DNA from: Gyrodactylus bullatarudis | Lineage: Eukaryota > Platyhelminthes > Monogenea > Gyrodactylidea > Gyrodactylidae | Length of the DNA: 64,000 nucleotides | Assembly (NCBI GenBank): GCA_012064415.1 | Contig: SSNU01000163.1 | Coordinates: 372,001-436,000 of the forward strand | Direction: 5' to 3' | Shown here: one piece after another, positions 49,201-57,500 of the stretch | Position numbering within the stretch: the first letter of the stretch is position 1 | Layout: each line of letters begins with the position of its first letter | Program-made: the position numbers and the translations under genes | Notes under the pieces: generated by a model | Told to the model about the DNA's origin: nothing | Databases searched by the model: none | Seen by the model: the letters and a program-made list of their open reading frames with translations, nothing else

Positions 49201-52200
49201 TTTTAAGGAAAAAGTCGATAAGCAAATTGATACTCTAGTCAGGGATTACCAGGAAATTTTGGATATGATTTTTGATAAGGAAGAATTCTCGAATGAATCT
49301 TAGCTAATTAACTTATTATAATACAAAAGAACGGATAAAAAATTCAAGCCAAGATGTCATGTAATGAAAAATATATTTCAAATTATCAATAAAAGTTATT
49401 ACACAATTACAATTGATGAAAATCAATAGCCATTCTATGTTCTTATAACCTCAGGTTTCAAGTTTTCATTAAAGCTCTAATTATAATTGAACGAATTGTA
49501 TTTATTTTTGCAGATTTACGAATTTCCTTCCTCGTACGAGAAAGAGAACTCTATCTATATTAAACCTATATAGTACAGTATAGAAGAAAAACTCGTTTCA
49601 TAAGCATTTTCAGGATTTAATAAAATTCTCTAAAAATGTTTCCTCGATTCTGATTGGAAAAAAATCAATGATATTCAACCAAAATTTGTCCTAGTTGCCA
49701 AAATGCAAAGAGAACTGGCACTTTATCTAATCACTTTTCACGACTTTCGCCTTTAAGTTGAATACAACTCAAAAATTAGTAAAATGCTGAATAGATCAGT
49801 TGCTTGGGTCCTGAATATCAGAGGAGTTTTGGATGCTACTACATATTTCACAGTAATTACGGAGGTACTAATGTACATATTTATGAGAATTATTAAAAAA
49901 GTTTTTTACATATCCATCGTTTTTTATCCTAGCATATTCTACTCTAATTCATTCTCGTATGAATTTTACAGTGGAAATGGAAAATATTTAACACTAACTG
50001 ATAACTACCCGTAATGGCGTAGAGAGGATGAAATAAATTTTATTCAAGATATTATTATTATTATGAAATATATTTTTTGATCAGAAATGAACGATAACAG
50101 ATTAGACATCCTCGTCAAAATCTTGGAATTTCTTATTTTGATACCTAGTCTTAGCAGATTGTCTTGCCTTGCTGACTCTGCTATTGAAATCACGTTTCAT
50201 CGGTGGTTGGATGGTGAAGTATGCTCCAGAATCCATACCGAGATTTCTCTTCACTATTGCCTCATCCTCGAACACTTCTGGTTTGTAAGACATTGAAGTG
50301 AGAGTATTCAAATCTTCTAGGTCATCTTCGGAAAGAGCATCGAAGAATTCATCTGTTTCTTCAGCCTCGACTTGGGAAACATTATGAGGGTGATCTGATC
50401 TCTTTTCCTCCTCTTCATCCTCAGATCTCTTTCTCATTTCGTCATCTTCAAAGTCCTCAATTTCTTCTTCGTCTTCAAATTCGGACCTCTTTCTCATTTC
50501 GTCATCTTCAAAGTCCTCAATGTCTTCTTCGTCTTCAAATTCGGACCTCTTTTTCATTTCATCATCTTCAAAGTCCTCAATTTCTTCTTCGTCTTCAAAT
50601 TCGGACCTCTTTTTCATTTCATCATCTTCAAAGTCCTCAATTTCTTCTTCGTCTTCAAATTCGGACCTCTTTCTCATTTCATCATCTTCAAAGTCCTCAA
50701 TGTCTTCTTCGTCTTCAAATTCGGACCTCTTTCTCATTTCTTCATCATCTCCAAGAGATGATTCATCATCTTCAGCCTCATTCTTCAAATCCTCACCGAT
50801 TTCTTCCAGCTGATGGTCAGAATATTCCTGTATGAGACCATCAATTTCTTCAAAATTACTTCTCTTTACATTTTTTATTTCCTCTTCGGGGTCTCCGAGC
50901 ATTTCTGAGACACTTTCTAATTCCTCTGGACTAAGGGAATTCATGTAATTCTGGATTTCTTCCTCTGTTAGTTCACCTTCTTGATCATTTACATGGGAAT
51001 TGCGTTTTTGCGGTCCAACCATTCTTGAGAGTCTTTCATTGTGCTCCCTTAAACGTTGTCTAGCTGCTCTAATCCTGGCGAATAGCTCGTCAGTTTCCTT
51101 ATCATTAAAGTTCATGTCCCTTTTGGCAATTTTTGTATCATCCTTCATCTGGATAAGTTCAATGAGTTCTCTTTTCTCTGAGGGACTAAGACCGTCATTG
51201 AACTTTTCAACAGCTTCCATTAACGGCTCAATCTCTTTGGTCTCGCCAAAGTCAGAGACAGATTCAAGAAAATCAACTTGATCATGATCCAAGTTCTCTT
51301 CCAGTATCTCTGAGGCTTGCTCAACAACCTTTTTATTTTGATCTCTGACTTCTTCACGGACTAGTTCACCGAGATCTTGAAGATTTTCAGATTCATCTTG
51401 ATCATACAAGTATTCTTGTTCGGCCTTGCATAGGGAGAAGGCCAGATATAGTACGAGAAGAATTATAAAATTTTTCGTCATCTTTCAAGAGGATATTTTA
51501 TTCACCCAGTCTTTTTATACTAATTCTTCATTGTTACAGAGGGAAAAAGTATAATTTTTACAAAACGGAAATAGAATCATCATTATGAGTAGGGGATAAT
51601 AGCCAACATCCGGTGTGAGAGGAGAGATAAACCCTAGTGATTTCACAGTAAAATTTACTAAAATAACTACATCTCATTGCCAGCCACTACTATTTCCATT
51701 ATAATATTAAGGATTAAAATGTATAAATACAGTATAATTTGAGTCAAGTTTCGATCAGAAAGAAAAGATATAACCTGATATAAAAGAATGGAATTACTTT
51801 GTAAATATTCCAGAATTGGTGGTATTATATTCTTCCATAATTGTTGCAAGCATTCATGAAAGTATGGAGCCAAGACAATGAGACAGTTGAGGACCGATTT
51901 GTACGTATCATCATCGACACGAGTCGACAAACGACCAAGCACACTGAACAATCTGGCCAAGATCCCATGTGGCCTTGGCATTTTGGTAGCTGATTTAGAA
52001 AAGTCAAATTTAAATCGAGAATGGTGATTATATACAGAGAGAAGATCAATTAAACTTACAATCTTCAAGTTGAACGAAAATTTTAGATTCCTAGTAACGA
52101 TGAAAGATGATTGTTTTTTTAGAATTTTCAAAGGGAAAAACATACGCAGAGGTTTATAATTGACTTGCAGATGACGTTTATTGCTGAATTATAAGAGTTA

Positions 52201-54393
52201 ACAACAAGGGCGTCTAGTAGGTAGGGCAAAAGATTGACTTGAATTTCAGGTATACTCTTTGATCCGATCAGAAAAAAATCTTGACATGTCTTGACGAGTT
52301 TATAGTCGGCTGAGTTGTTTGCCAATTCTCTGAGTAGGAAATCCTTCAAAATTTTTGATTCAGCTAGGGAAAAATAGTCCAATTTCCCTAGCGTAAATAT
52401 GGTACAAGCAAGGGAGTATTTAACTGATAACGATGAGTATGCATTGTTATTATCGATTAGAGCTTTGGTCTTCTTCAACACCGATAGGCCGTTATGATCC
52501 TGGGACAAGACTTTGATAAAACTAGAGAGAATCAATTGCTTCTTTTCTTCTTTAAGCCATGAGTTGCAGTTTATAATGAGATACCGCATCAAGGCTATGG
52601 CTGCAATCTTTGGATTCTCACTACTTTGGTTCTCCATCTGACTGAGGGCGAATGAAATTATCCTCTCAGGATAGACGAAGCTGGCTGACTGATAGAAGCG
52701 TTTGATTTCCTTCTGGATACTAACAGCTAGACTCTCTTCATGATCGTCCTGGAATGAGTTTGTGTTGATGATGTAATCTTGGGAGAGAAACGAGAATAAA
52801 CTCATCAGGATGAAATCCAGCTCTGGCTCCAACAAATCCAGCAGTTCCTTCTTCTTGGAATGCTCAAGATGATCGTCTAATGACTCTAACGTCAAACTTT
52901 CGTCGGCAATAACTGACTAAAAGATAAATGTCAGAATTATTTTTTCCTTAGAATCAATAATAAGGATAATTAAGGAAATGAAAATAATACAGATAATGGA
53001 ATCTACCTGATTTAATTTTTCATCACTACCAGTCTTTGATGAGTTATTTGAGCTAAATTTTGTAATGTACGATCCAGTGATGGCTTCAAAAAAGAAGTTG
53101 AACGATCTCATCATTCCAAGTAGATATTCGTGAGGTAACTTTTGCTTGAATAAATTGAGAAAAGTCAACAAGATGTCATTGAAACTCTCGAGAATTGAAT
53201 CTAGCTTTATCAGATAGCACATGGGTCCAAGACATTGTATGAATTGAGATTTCAGCTGTAATTAATAGCTACTATGGAGTACATACAGTAAAATATGAAA
53301 AAAAATTATATCTGAATCCTTTAACGGCCTAACTGAAACTAGCAAAATAACTGGCCTTTTTAAAATTAACCAAGTGAATGTTACTGAAGTGATCTCATAA
53401 TGAATTTGATAAAATTTACTATTCTCACTTGGCTTAAATGAGGTAATTCCAGTTTCGAATAAATATTACTACGATTCATTCAGATTAAAATTAGGGAATT
53501 CTACGAGTATCACTTTAGTGAGTTTCAATTAGGACTTATTCTATTCTATGAATTCTAAAGTAGAAAGTAAAAATGTTCATTGTTTCCTAAAATATTTTAA
53601 ACTACATGTATCAAGACTAACTTTAACATCTTTGACTTCAGTTATCCATTTCTTGAGGACAATGTAGAAGATTTCTTCAGTCACATCGTGAAACTGTGAT
53701 AAAAAGACTTCATGGTTTGTTTTATTTTCCTGATGATTTATTGAACTAGTGACAATATTTTCAAAAACATTTGAAAGACACATTGTCATATTAAGTTTAT
53801 CTGAATCTTTTTTAATAAACGTTATGCATGACTTGATTTTTGATAGAATAGATATGCAGCTCATACAAATATCTGGTTCATAGATGTGATTCTTGGAGAT
53901 TTTTATCATAGCATTGAGAATTGTGAATTTAGGAATAATTCCAAACTTGTTTCTTTTCTCAAACATGCCACTGATTTCATTAGGATATTTAAGAGAAAGC
54001 TGATACAAAACTTCAGAAGAATTTTTTAGCATTTCTTCATCTGAATCTTTACTATCGATGAAAATGTAAATCGATTCAGCAAAATTAGTAGCCCATACTT
54101 TGTCAAATGGAATATACTCGATTGAACTCTTCAAAGTACTTTGGATAATATTGAGGAGAGAAATTTTATTCTTCATCGTTATTCTATCTTTACTTAATTC
54201 CTTCAATGAAGTATTAATAACCATTAAAGGCTCGGAAAGACTGATTTTATGAATTGAAATCCTTATGGAATTTGACACTTCTTCATCAGATTCGAGGATA
54301 GCCTTGATAAAACTAGTAATAACGGCTTTAAAAATAAATTATTCAAAAATTACTCTTCAAAGTTATTTCATTTGGATCAGCATTACTTCCCAT
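25243..54393 (-). CDS. MROH1: MROH1/HPO-27-like HEAT-repeat protein
   Basis: Twenty-three exons (complement): 54354-54393, 53622-54325, 53007-53255, 52146-52916, 52060-52090, 51775-51989, 47873-48406, 47316-47806, 46600-46930, 46008-46254, 45737-45943, 45299-45674, 45110-45189, 43791-44391, 41590-41856, 41431-41545, 31810-31836, 30523-30852, 30091-30447, 28098-28316, 27569-27671, 27446-27511, 25243-25349. Phases agree throughout, giving 2,155 residues of alpha-helical HEAT-type repeats. Several segments match maestro HEAT-like family member 1 in order: QCLGPMCYLI, CKSIINLCESK then MPRPHGILARLF, a RFLFKCYGVVL block, LPFDL, RIHFGEFFSEL, and a C-terminus ELLKCLQSPYGSVRSAAAQG. C. elegans HPO-27 and human MROH1 are reported lysosome-fission factors. 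The protein is longer than human MROH1 (about 1,640). Exons of 31 and 27 nt are microexons, and introns run from 28 nt to 9.6 kb. Confidence 0.9.
25788..26135 (-). mobile_element. tRNA-derived SINE copy enclosed by a 41-bp inverted repeat
   Basis: Read on the minus strand, 26094 to 25830 gives a tRNA-like head with A box TGGCCTAGTGATTAG and B box GGGTTCGAATCC (RNA polymerase III promoter), then a hammerhead-like module, then a unique tail ending CTACACTTTGCTAG. The unit is about 265 bp. It is bounded by GCAACATGTAGAAATTACAG (start of 25788-25829) and its complement (26095-26135). The tRNA + hammerhead layout is that of the schistosome Sm-alpha family. It lies in an MROH1 intron, in the same orientation as the gene. 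Confidence 0.75.
25976..26019 (-). ncRNA. Hammerhead-ribozyme-like motif in SINE (copy 1)
   Basis: The minus strand reads CUGACGA, stem II GUCC/GGAC with loop UAACAA, then AAAA, a minimal stem III ACGCGU and the cleavage triplet GUC. Stem I pairs GGUGU with ACAUC. All core positions fit a hammerhead except G12, which is A here. G12 is the proposed general base, so self-cleavage should be impaired. Stem III is too short for a stable monomer, as in known retroelement hammerheads that work as dimers. Confidence 0.7.
26150..26430 (+). mobile_element. Second SINE copy, inverted relative to the first
   Basis: 26210-26424 is a perfect 215-bp inverse of 25829-26043. It keeps the B box, the hammerhead-like module and the tail. 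The 5' part (26150-26209) differs from copy 1 and has lost a clear A box. Confidence 0.7.
26234..26277 (+). ncRNA. Hammerhead-ribozyme-like motif in SINE (copy 2)
   Basis: Identical to the module in the opposite-strand copy: CUGACGA, GUCC-UAACAA-GGAC, AAAA, CGCGUC. It carries the same G12-to-A change. Confidence 0.7.
26562..27217. repeat. Foldback (long inverted repeat) element
   Basis: The left arm begins GCTAATTAATATGAAGATC and runs through CTTTTTACAAAATTATGAAT to about 26770. The right arm (about 26924-27217) is the imperfect inverse, ending CTTCATATCAATTAG. A third half-copy lies at 42530-42840. The open frames inside, on both strands, are by-products of the repeat. Confidence 0.75.
28317..30090. 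other. MROH1 intron 19
   Basis: 1.77 kb. It holds a tRNA-like SINE at about 29850-29945. The frame at 28574-28918 on the opposite strand shows no domain and is not called. Confidence 0.5.
29850..29945 (+). mobile_element. tRNA-like SINE head
   Basis: A box TGGCGTAGTGG (29855-29866) and B box GGTTCAAACCC (29929-29939), spaced wider than in a true tRNA and without a foldable acceptor stem. Probably an RNA polymerase III-derived SINE, of a different family from the ribozyme SINE. Confidence 0.55.
30853..31809. other. MROH1 intron 17
   Basis: About 960 bases. Apart from the GA microsatellite at 31544-31564 I see no feature. Confidence 0.45.
31544..31564. repeat. GA dinucleotide microsatellite
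   Basis: About ten GA units in MROH1 intron 17. Confidence 0.9.
32290..32990. repeat. Foldback element, second subfamily
   Basis: The left arm starts GCTAGTTGACATGAAGATGA and includes TTCAAATTCCACAATGAAAA. The right arm carries the imperfect inverse, ending GTAAATTCTCATTTTCATT. The centre has a second inverted pair (CATTAGACGAAGAATTC with its complement). Related sequence occurs at 20810-21130. Confidence 0.65.
34793..35086 (+). repeat. Promoter-plus-hairpin repeat, copy 3, between 57-bp direct repeats
   Basis: 34851-35027 contains GAACCAATGG, a weak TATA-like CTAAATAAATG, stem CCGGG...CCCGG enclosing AGACUGAAGAGA, then CAAAAUAAAACG. It is the same layout as the copies at 3.3 and 10.7 kb but on the plus strand, and its stem pairs with yet another base set. 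It is flanked by near-identical direct repeats at 34793-34850 and 35028-35086 (core TAGAGTCAMTCATATTTCGA), which look like a long target-site duplication. Confidence 0.55.
35823..36100. repeat. Near-perfect palindrome, 123-bp arms
   Basis: Arms 35823-35945 and 35978-36100 are inverse complements with about two mismatches around a 32-bp spacer. Landmark: GGCACCTTCTGCAGTGGATG in the left arm. It can form a long cruciform or RNA hairpin. Confidence 0.85.
36131..36340. repeat. Palindrome, 77-bp arms
   Basis: Arms 36131-36207 and 36264-36340 are inverse complements with few mismatches around a 56-bp loop. Landmark: GGTGCTTAGGTAATATATCC. It follows the previous palindrome after only 30 bp. Confidence 0.85.
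37990..38415 (+). mobile_element. Penelope-like element remnant: GIY-YIG endonuclease end
   Basis: An open frame (38038-38415) encodes LIYCFEASCGARYIGRTQRR, followed by LAIRINEHL, the GIY-YIG nuclease motif with its Arg and Glu-His region. This domain sits at the C-terminus of Penelope-like reverse transcriptases. No RT is joined upstream, so this is a 5'-truncated copy, typical of such retroelements. It is inside MROH1 intron 16 on the opposite strand. Confidence 0.8.
38990..40165 (+). pseudogene. Penelope-like element, broken RT + GIY-YIG copy
   Basis: At 39040-39303 the frame gives SMYTNIPVDQALDVL and FGLPMGNPLSPTIANIFM, the Penelope RT core. The catalytic YxDD block expected next is missing. 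Shifted frames at 39440-39640 give RVYRKPTNKN and LNTLQGEILRTLRLCDTGF, a normal downstream PLE segment. Then 39722-39994 gives GIYKITCSCEKSYIGRTERN, the GIY-YIG domain. Stops and frameshifts separate these blocks, so it is a dead copy, distinct from the one at 38 kb (its nuclease sequence differs clearly). Confidence 0.8.
41259..41272. repeat. Poly-C run (14 nt)
   Basis: Fourteen consecutive C in an AT-rich intron; assembly length may be uncertain. Confidence 0.8.
42098..43118. mobile_element. piggyBac-like MITE (about 1 kb)
   Basis: The left end TTAACCCTTTCGATACCA (42098-42115) is mirrored by TGGTATCGAAAGGGTTGAA at 43102-43120. CCCTTT next to TTAA is typical of piggyBac-type ends; the right target copy has decayed to TTGA. 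No transposase is inside; a foldback half-copy is nested at 42530-42840. It lies in MROH1 intron 14. Similar TTAACCCTTT ends occur at 17222 and 25373. Confidence 0.65.
42530..42840. repeat. Half-copy of foldback element nested in MITE
   Basis: Strongly similar to the right half of the element at 26562-27217 (for example CGGCGACATCGCTAGATTTG and AAAGTGGAACCTACGATCAA). The small open frame in it, repeated at 27 kb, is repeat-derived. Confidence 0.8.
44392..45109. other. MROH1 intron 13
   Basis: 718 bases with a GA microsatellite (44728-44752) and a short CA run near 44560. Nothing else seen. Confidence 0.45.
44728..44752. repeat. GA dinucleotide microsatellite
   Basis: Twelve GA units. Confidence 0.9.
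48879..48887 (+). promoter_or_regulatory. TATA box of nested secreted-protein gene
   Basis: TATAAAAAT about 100 nt before the ATG at 48983, within MROH1 intron 6. Confidence 0.5.
48983..49303 (+). CDS. Small acidic secreted protein nested in MROH1 intron 6
   Basis: A 106-residue single-exon protein. The start at 48983 is chosen because it gives a clean signal peptide (MKVYIIRSYIVFLLIASSLM, then cleavage near VTCFG/QD). The mature ~80 residues are acidic, with no Cys, and have a helical stretch (KVDKQIDTLVRDYQEILDM) at the C-terminus. An AATAAA signal follows near 49389 and a TATA box precedes. It is transcribed opposite to the host gene. No family is recognised. Its composition and helix resemble the start of the neighbouring precursor (50102-51481), so a shared secretory role or common origin is possible but unproven. 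Confidence 0.55.
   Translation: MKVYIIRSYIVFLLIASSLMVTCFGQDVINTNYDISQDNTGERIQHEDPDKHEMKPTQDTLPDEDVQNDDAVIFKEKVDKQIDTLVRDYQEILDMIFDKEEFSNES
50036..50043 (-). terminator. Poly(A) signal of the precursor gene
   Basis: AATAAA on the minus strand about 60 nt after the stop codon. Confidence 0.5.
50102..51481 (-). CDS. Prohormone-like secretory precursor with five 20-residue acidic repeats
   Basis: A 459-residue intronless protein. A signal peptide (MTKNFIILLVLYLAFSLCKA) is followed by a very acidic chain with many dibasic KR/RKR/KKR sites, the mark of a prohormone-convertase substrate. Between sites lie a basic amphipathic segment of 37 residues (starts DMNFNDKETDELFARIRAAR, ends MVGPQ), five near-identical 17-residue units SEFEDEEDIEDFEDDEM each preceded by RKR or KKR, then NLGMDSGAYFTIQPPM near the end. 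There are no Cys residues except in the signal region and no Gly-amidation sites. It is inside MROH1 intron 6, same strand as the host. It could be a neuropeptide precursor or another processed acidic secretory protein; the identity of active products is unknown. Confidence 0.8.
   Translation of the reverse strand: MTKNFIILLVLYLAFSLCKAEQEYLYDQDESENLQDLGELVREEVRDQNKKVVEQASEILEENLDHDQVDFLESVSDFGETKEIEPLMEAVEKFNDGLSPSEKRELIELIQMKDDTKIAKRDMNFNDKETDELFARIRAARQRLREHNERLSRMVGPQKRNSHVNDQEGELTEEEIQNYMNSLSPEELESVSEMLGDPEEEIKNVKRSNFEEIDGLIQEYSDHQLEEIGEDLKNEAEDDESSLGDDEEMRKRSEFEDEEDIEDFEDDEMRKRSEFEDEEEIEDFEDDEMKKRSEFEDEEEIEDFEDDEMKKRSEFEDEEDIEDFEDDEMRKRSEFEDEEEIEDFEDDEMRKRSEDEEEEKRSDHPHNVSQVEAEETDEFFDALSEDDLEDLNTLTSMSYKPEVFEDEAIVKRNLGMDSGAYFTIQPPMKRDFNSRVSKARQSAKTRYQNKKFQDFDEDV
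50440..50739 (-). repeat. In-frame 60-bp minisatellite, five units
   Basis: Five tandem 60-bp units, differing at a few bases (Glu/Asp and Arg/Lys switches), encode the 20-residue repeats of the precursor. Near identity implies recent unit duplication or homogenisation. Confidence 0.95.
51511..51519 (-). promoter_or_regulatory. TATA box of the precursor gene
   Basis: Minus-strand TATAAAAAG about 30 nt upstream of the ATG at 51481, so the 5' UTR should be very short. Confidence 0.6.
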
Positions 54394-54527
54394 TTTTTAA
54401 AAATAGCTTATTTTACAAAATATTTTGTAATAACGACAAACTAAAACAACTGACTCGTAGGATTTCAGAAATATTTTGTTTAAACTTCTATGTCTAATCA
54501 GTTTATGGAGACTTGAGAGTTATTCTA
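54394..54527. promoter_or_regulatory. Shared divergent promoter, MROH1-like / MRTF
   Basis: Only 134 bp separate the two start codons on opposite strands, so both transcripts must initiate in this AT-rich stretch. No clear TATA box. Confidence 0.55.
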
Positions 54528-57500
54528 ATGAGTTCTCATTCGTCCTATAAAACACCAAGTCCACCTTCGGCATCAGAACATCAATCTTTATACAAAAATA
54601 AATCAAAAAACAAGGAGATACTGGAGAAAAAGTTAAAGACTCGACGTTCAGTGAAAGATTTGATCAGTCAAGGTATATTATTAAACTGTATGTTTTATTT
54701 ATTATCTCTTTAGCAAATCTAACAAACTCTGAGACAGTTAGTCCTCTTCAATGGGCAAAGACTACCGATTTTTTGAAAAGAAAAATCGAGCTTCGTCCAA
54801 ATAAAGAAGCTTTAATCGAAAAAAGAATTCTTAAAGGTTCGTTCAATTATTAATAGATAAATTTATGATAGGTGATAAATTTGGCACTTCACCCTATGTA
54901 ATGGAAAAATGTCAAAGCCTTGAAAAGCAGCATTTGCAGGAAACTCTGAACGACAAACTCTCCCAGCGCCCTGGAAGTCTAGAATTGATTGAACGAGGTG
55001 TCTTAACTGTTGAACCTGGCATAGATAACCTTATTCGCTATGGATCTATTTCATATCCGAGAGTGACCTCTCAAAATCTAGATGTCAACACTACTTCAAT
55101 GCTATCCAAACCTCCCAAGCCACCTCCTCTTCCACCAATTAATGAAAAAAGCTCGAATCAAAAACCAGATTTTCACAAGGAGGTCGTTAAAATGAATGGA
55201 TTTGTTTTTCATCATTATCGACCAAAGGAACCTTCTAAAAGTTTCAAAGAAAAACAAGAAGCCAGAGTCGCTCAACAGGCAGAGCTTTTAAAGCTTTCTG
55301 CTGCTGCAGAAAATAAGAAAAAACTAGAACGCGAACTAATCAAATTCAAATCTGATCCATCTTATAAAAATATGATATTTGAACTGAATAATCTCAGCAT
55401 TACAATATTAAAGCATGAATGTAGCTTACGATCATTACCGACAAATGGGAATAAGTCATACTTGATATCTTTACTTGCTCCCTTTGCTGAAAATGTTGTC
55501 AAGAAACATTCAAAAAGTCTTGGATCAAAACCCGATGATGTTCCTTACAATTTTGTGGACACTTCCTCGCAGCAGGTTCAAAAACCTTTGGTTTACTTTC
55601 CAAATAATAATAGTGAGTATACCTGTCCCTCTATCTCTGAATGATTCTCAAGTTATTATTAAATATTTAATTTTAAAGATTCATCCAATGCTCAAAATAC
55701 CCAGTTGACTTACTTATCTAATGGGAACGTCCTTTACAATGGAACTCAGTGTATTCCCATTGTTTCTTTGGGCAATAATTCTCAATGCAACCCTCAACCA
55801 TCACAACCGCAAACATTTCAAATATCCCAAATGCCCACCGATAATTCTGATAAGCAAACTAATCAGATTACATTTATCCCTCAACCTCAGCAGCAAACTC
55901 TGTACATCCTACAGAGTAACACAAACAGTCCAGCCTTGACACAAATCAATCAGAATATTCCAAATAGTTGTGAGTTTCTTCTTTAAAACATTACTACTTT
56001 ATACTCACTCACTTACTTCTATCGTAATTATTATTATTTTCGATTGTATTGAAGAATGCATAATTTCTACCAATCATTATAACTATACAACTGCACTCTG
56101 ATTTTTTTTGAATGAGAGAAAGAATGAAAATTAAGTAGCTAACTTTCTCTTCTCTCTCTCTCTTGTTGTCGATTGATTTTGCTCTCTATCGAGAATATTT
56201 TCACTTGGTCTTCTACACCAAAAACAACAAGAAAGAAAAGACAGGTCTTTGCACATTCTATACTTGTCTTGAATACCAATTTGGTCCCATAATTTATCTC
56301 CTTTCCTAATAGATTCACAACTAACCTTTTGTAATTATTCCAGGCATTTTTTAATTTATTAATTCATCTAGAAATGTCTCTATTCTAATAGACATACCAA
56401 AGTAATAATACTTGCAATCACAACAACATTGCAAAACAATACATTTCCCTTTCCCTCTCTAGACATATTATAGCTTTCTCTCCTCCAAATAAAAATAGAA
56501 CTATATTTTAAGGAAGAAGATAGATACTGTATGCCAAAATAATGTAATGAATTTTTATAACTGCCATCTAATCAAAGTGAAGATCAAATGTAAAAAAGCC
56601 GATTTTTGATTATTTCTGTGACGATTACTCTAATTGTCAATGCAGATTCATGAGTTTCAGCTATTTTCACACATATTAATGCAAGGAAAATCTCCTGTGG
56701 CAGTCCTAACTGCTTCAAGAGGAGATTTGAAATTTTCACTTTTGCAAAAAAATTTAAATTTAAGAGATACTATCGAGCATAGCTTTAAAACCACAAGAGG
56801 TAGCTAAACAATTTGAGGCGATGAGTTGTAGACATTTGCTTGCATATCATTTCTGTCTTTTTAATTGTAATATTGGCTTTGATAAACTTTTTAGAGCAAA
56901 AATAAGACTAAGAAATTCGGTATAACACAAATTCGAGTATTTCCCGAAATCTACAGGCTAAGAAAATGGTTTCCTTGTCTAATTAAGATTCCTAAATACG
57001 ATTTTTATCACCCCTCCAGTTTGAAATTAACGGGTAAAAACCTGATACTAAAACTAGTTTTAATTTAATTTTTCACCCCAAACTCATTATCAGACTCATT
57101 CATAAATTCACTAAACAAGTCATTTTTTATGATATCTTTCAGTCTGTTGTCCAGTTTATCAAATTATGCCTCAAACAATTAACCCATCAACAACAGCCAA
57201 CCCACATGCAGTACAACAACAAAATGGCCTCTCTAATCCCTGTAGACAAAGTAATGAGAGTACTGAAAATTTATCCGATAGTCTGTTGCAGATTGAAAAA
57301 ATCTGGATGAAGATTCGTCAACTAAATGATGTACTTAAATTTCAGGTTTGTCTAATATAAAATGACTAGATTTCTTGTTGAAAATCTTACACATTATCTT
57401 CCTCTTAAGATGTTAAACTATGATCAGACTAAATTGAGAGACTCTGACCAAACCAAATCGTTGAACAATGAATTGCAAAGATTAATTTCCCTATGTCGTC

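Noticed and set aside
50440..50739. CRISPR-like regular repeats
   Set aside because: Units are contiguous 60-bp coding repeats without spacers, in an animal genome.
50520..50813. Ser-rich open frame opposite the repeat precursor
   Set aside because: Antisense shadow of the acidic Glu/Asp repeats; low complexity and no independent signal.
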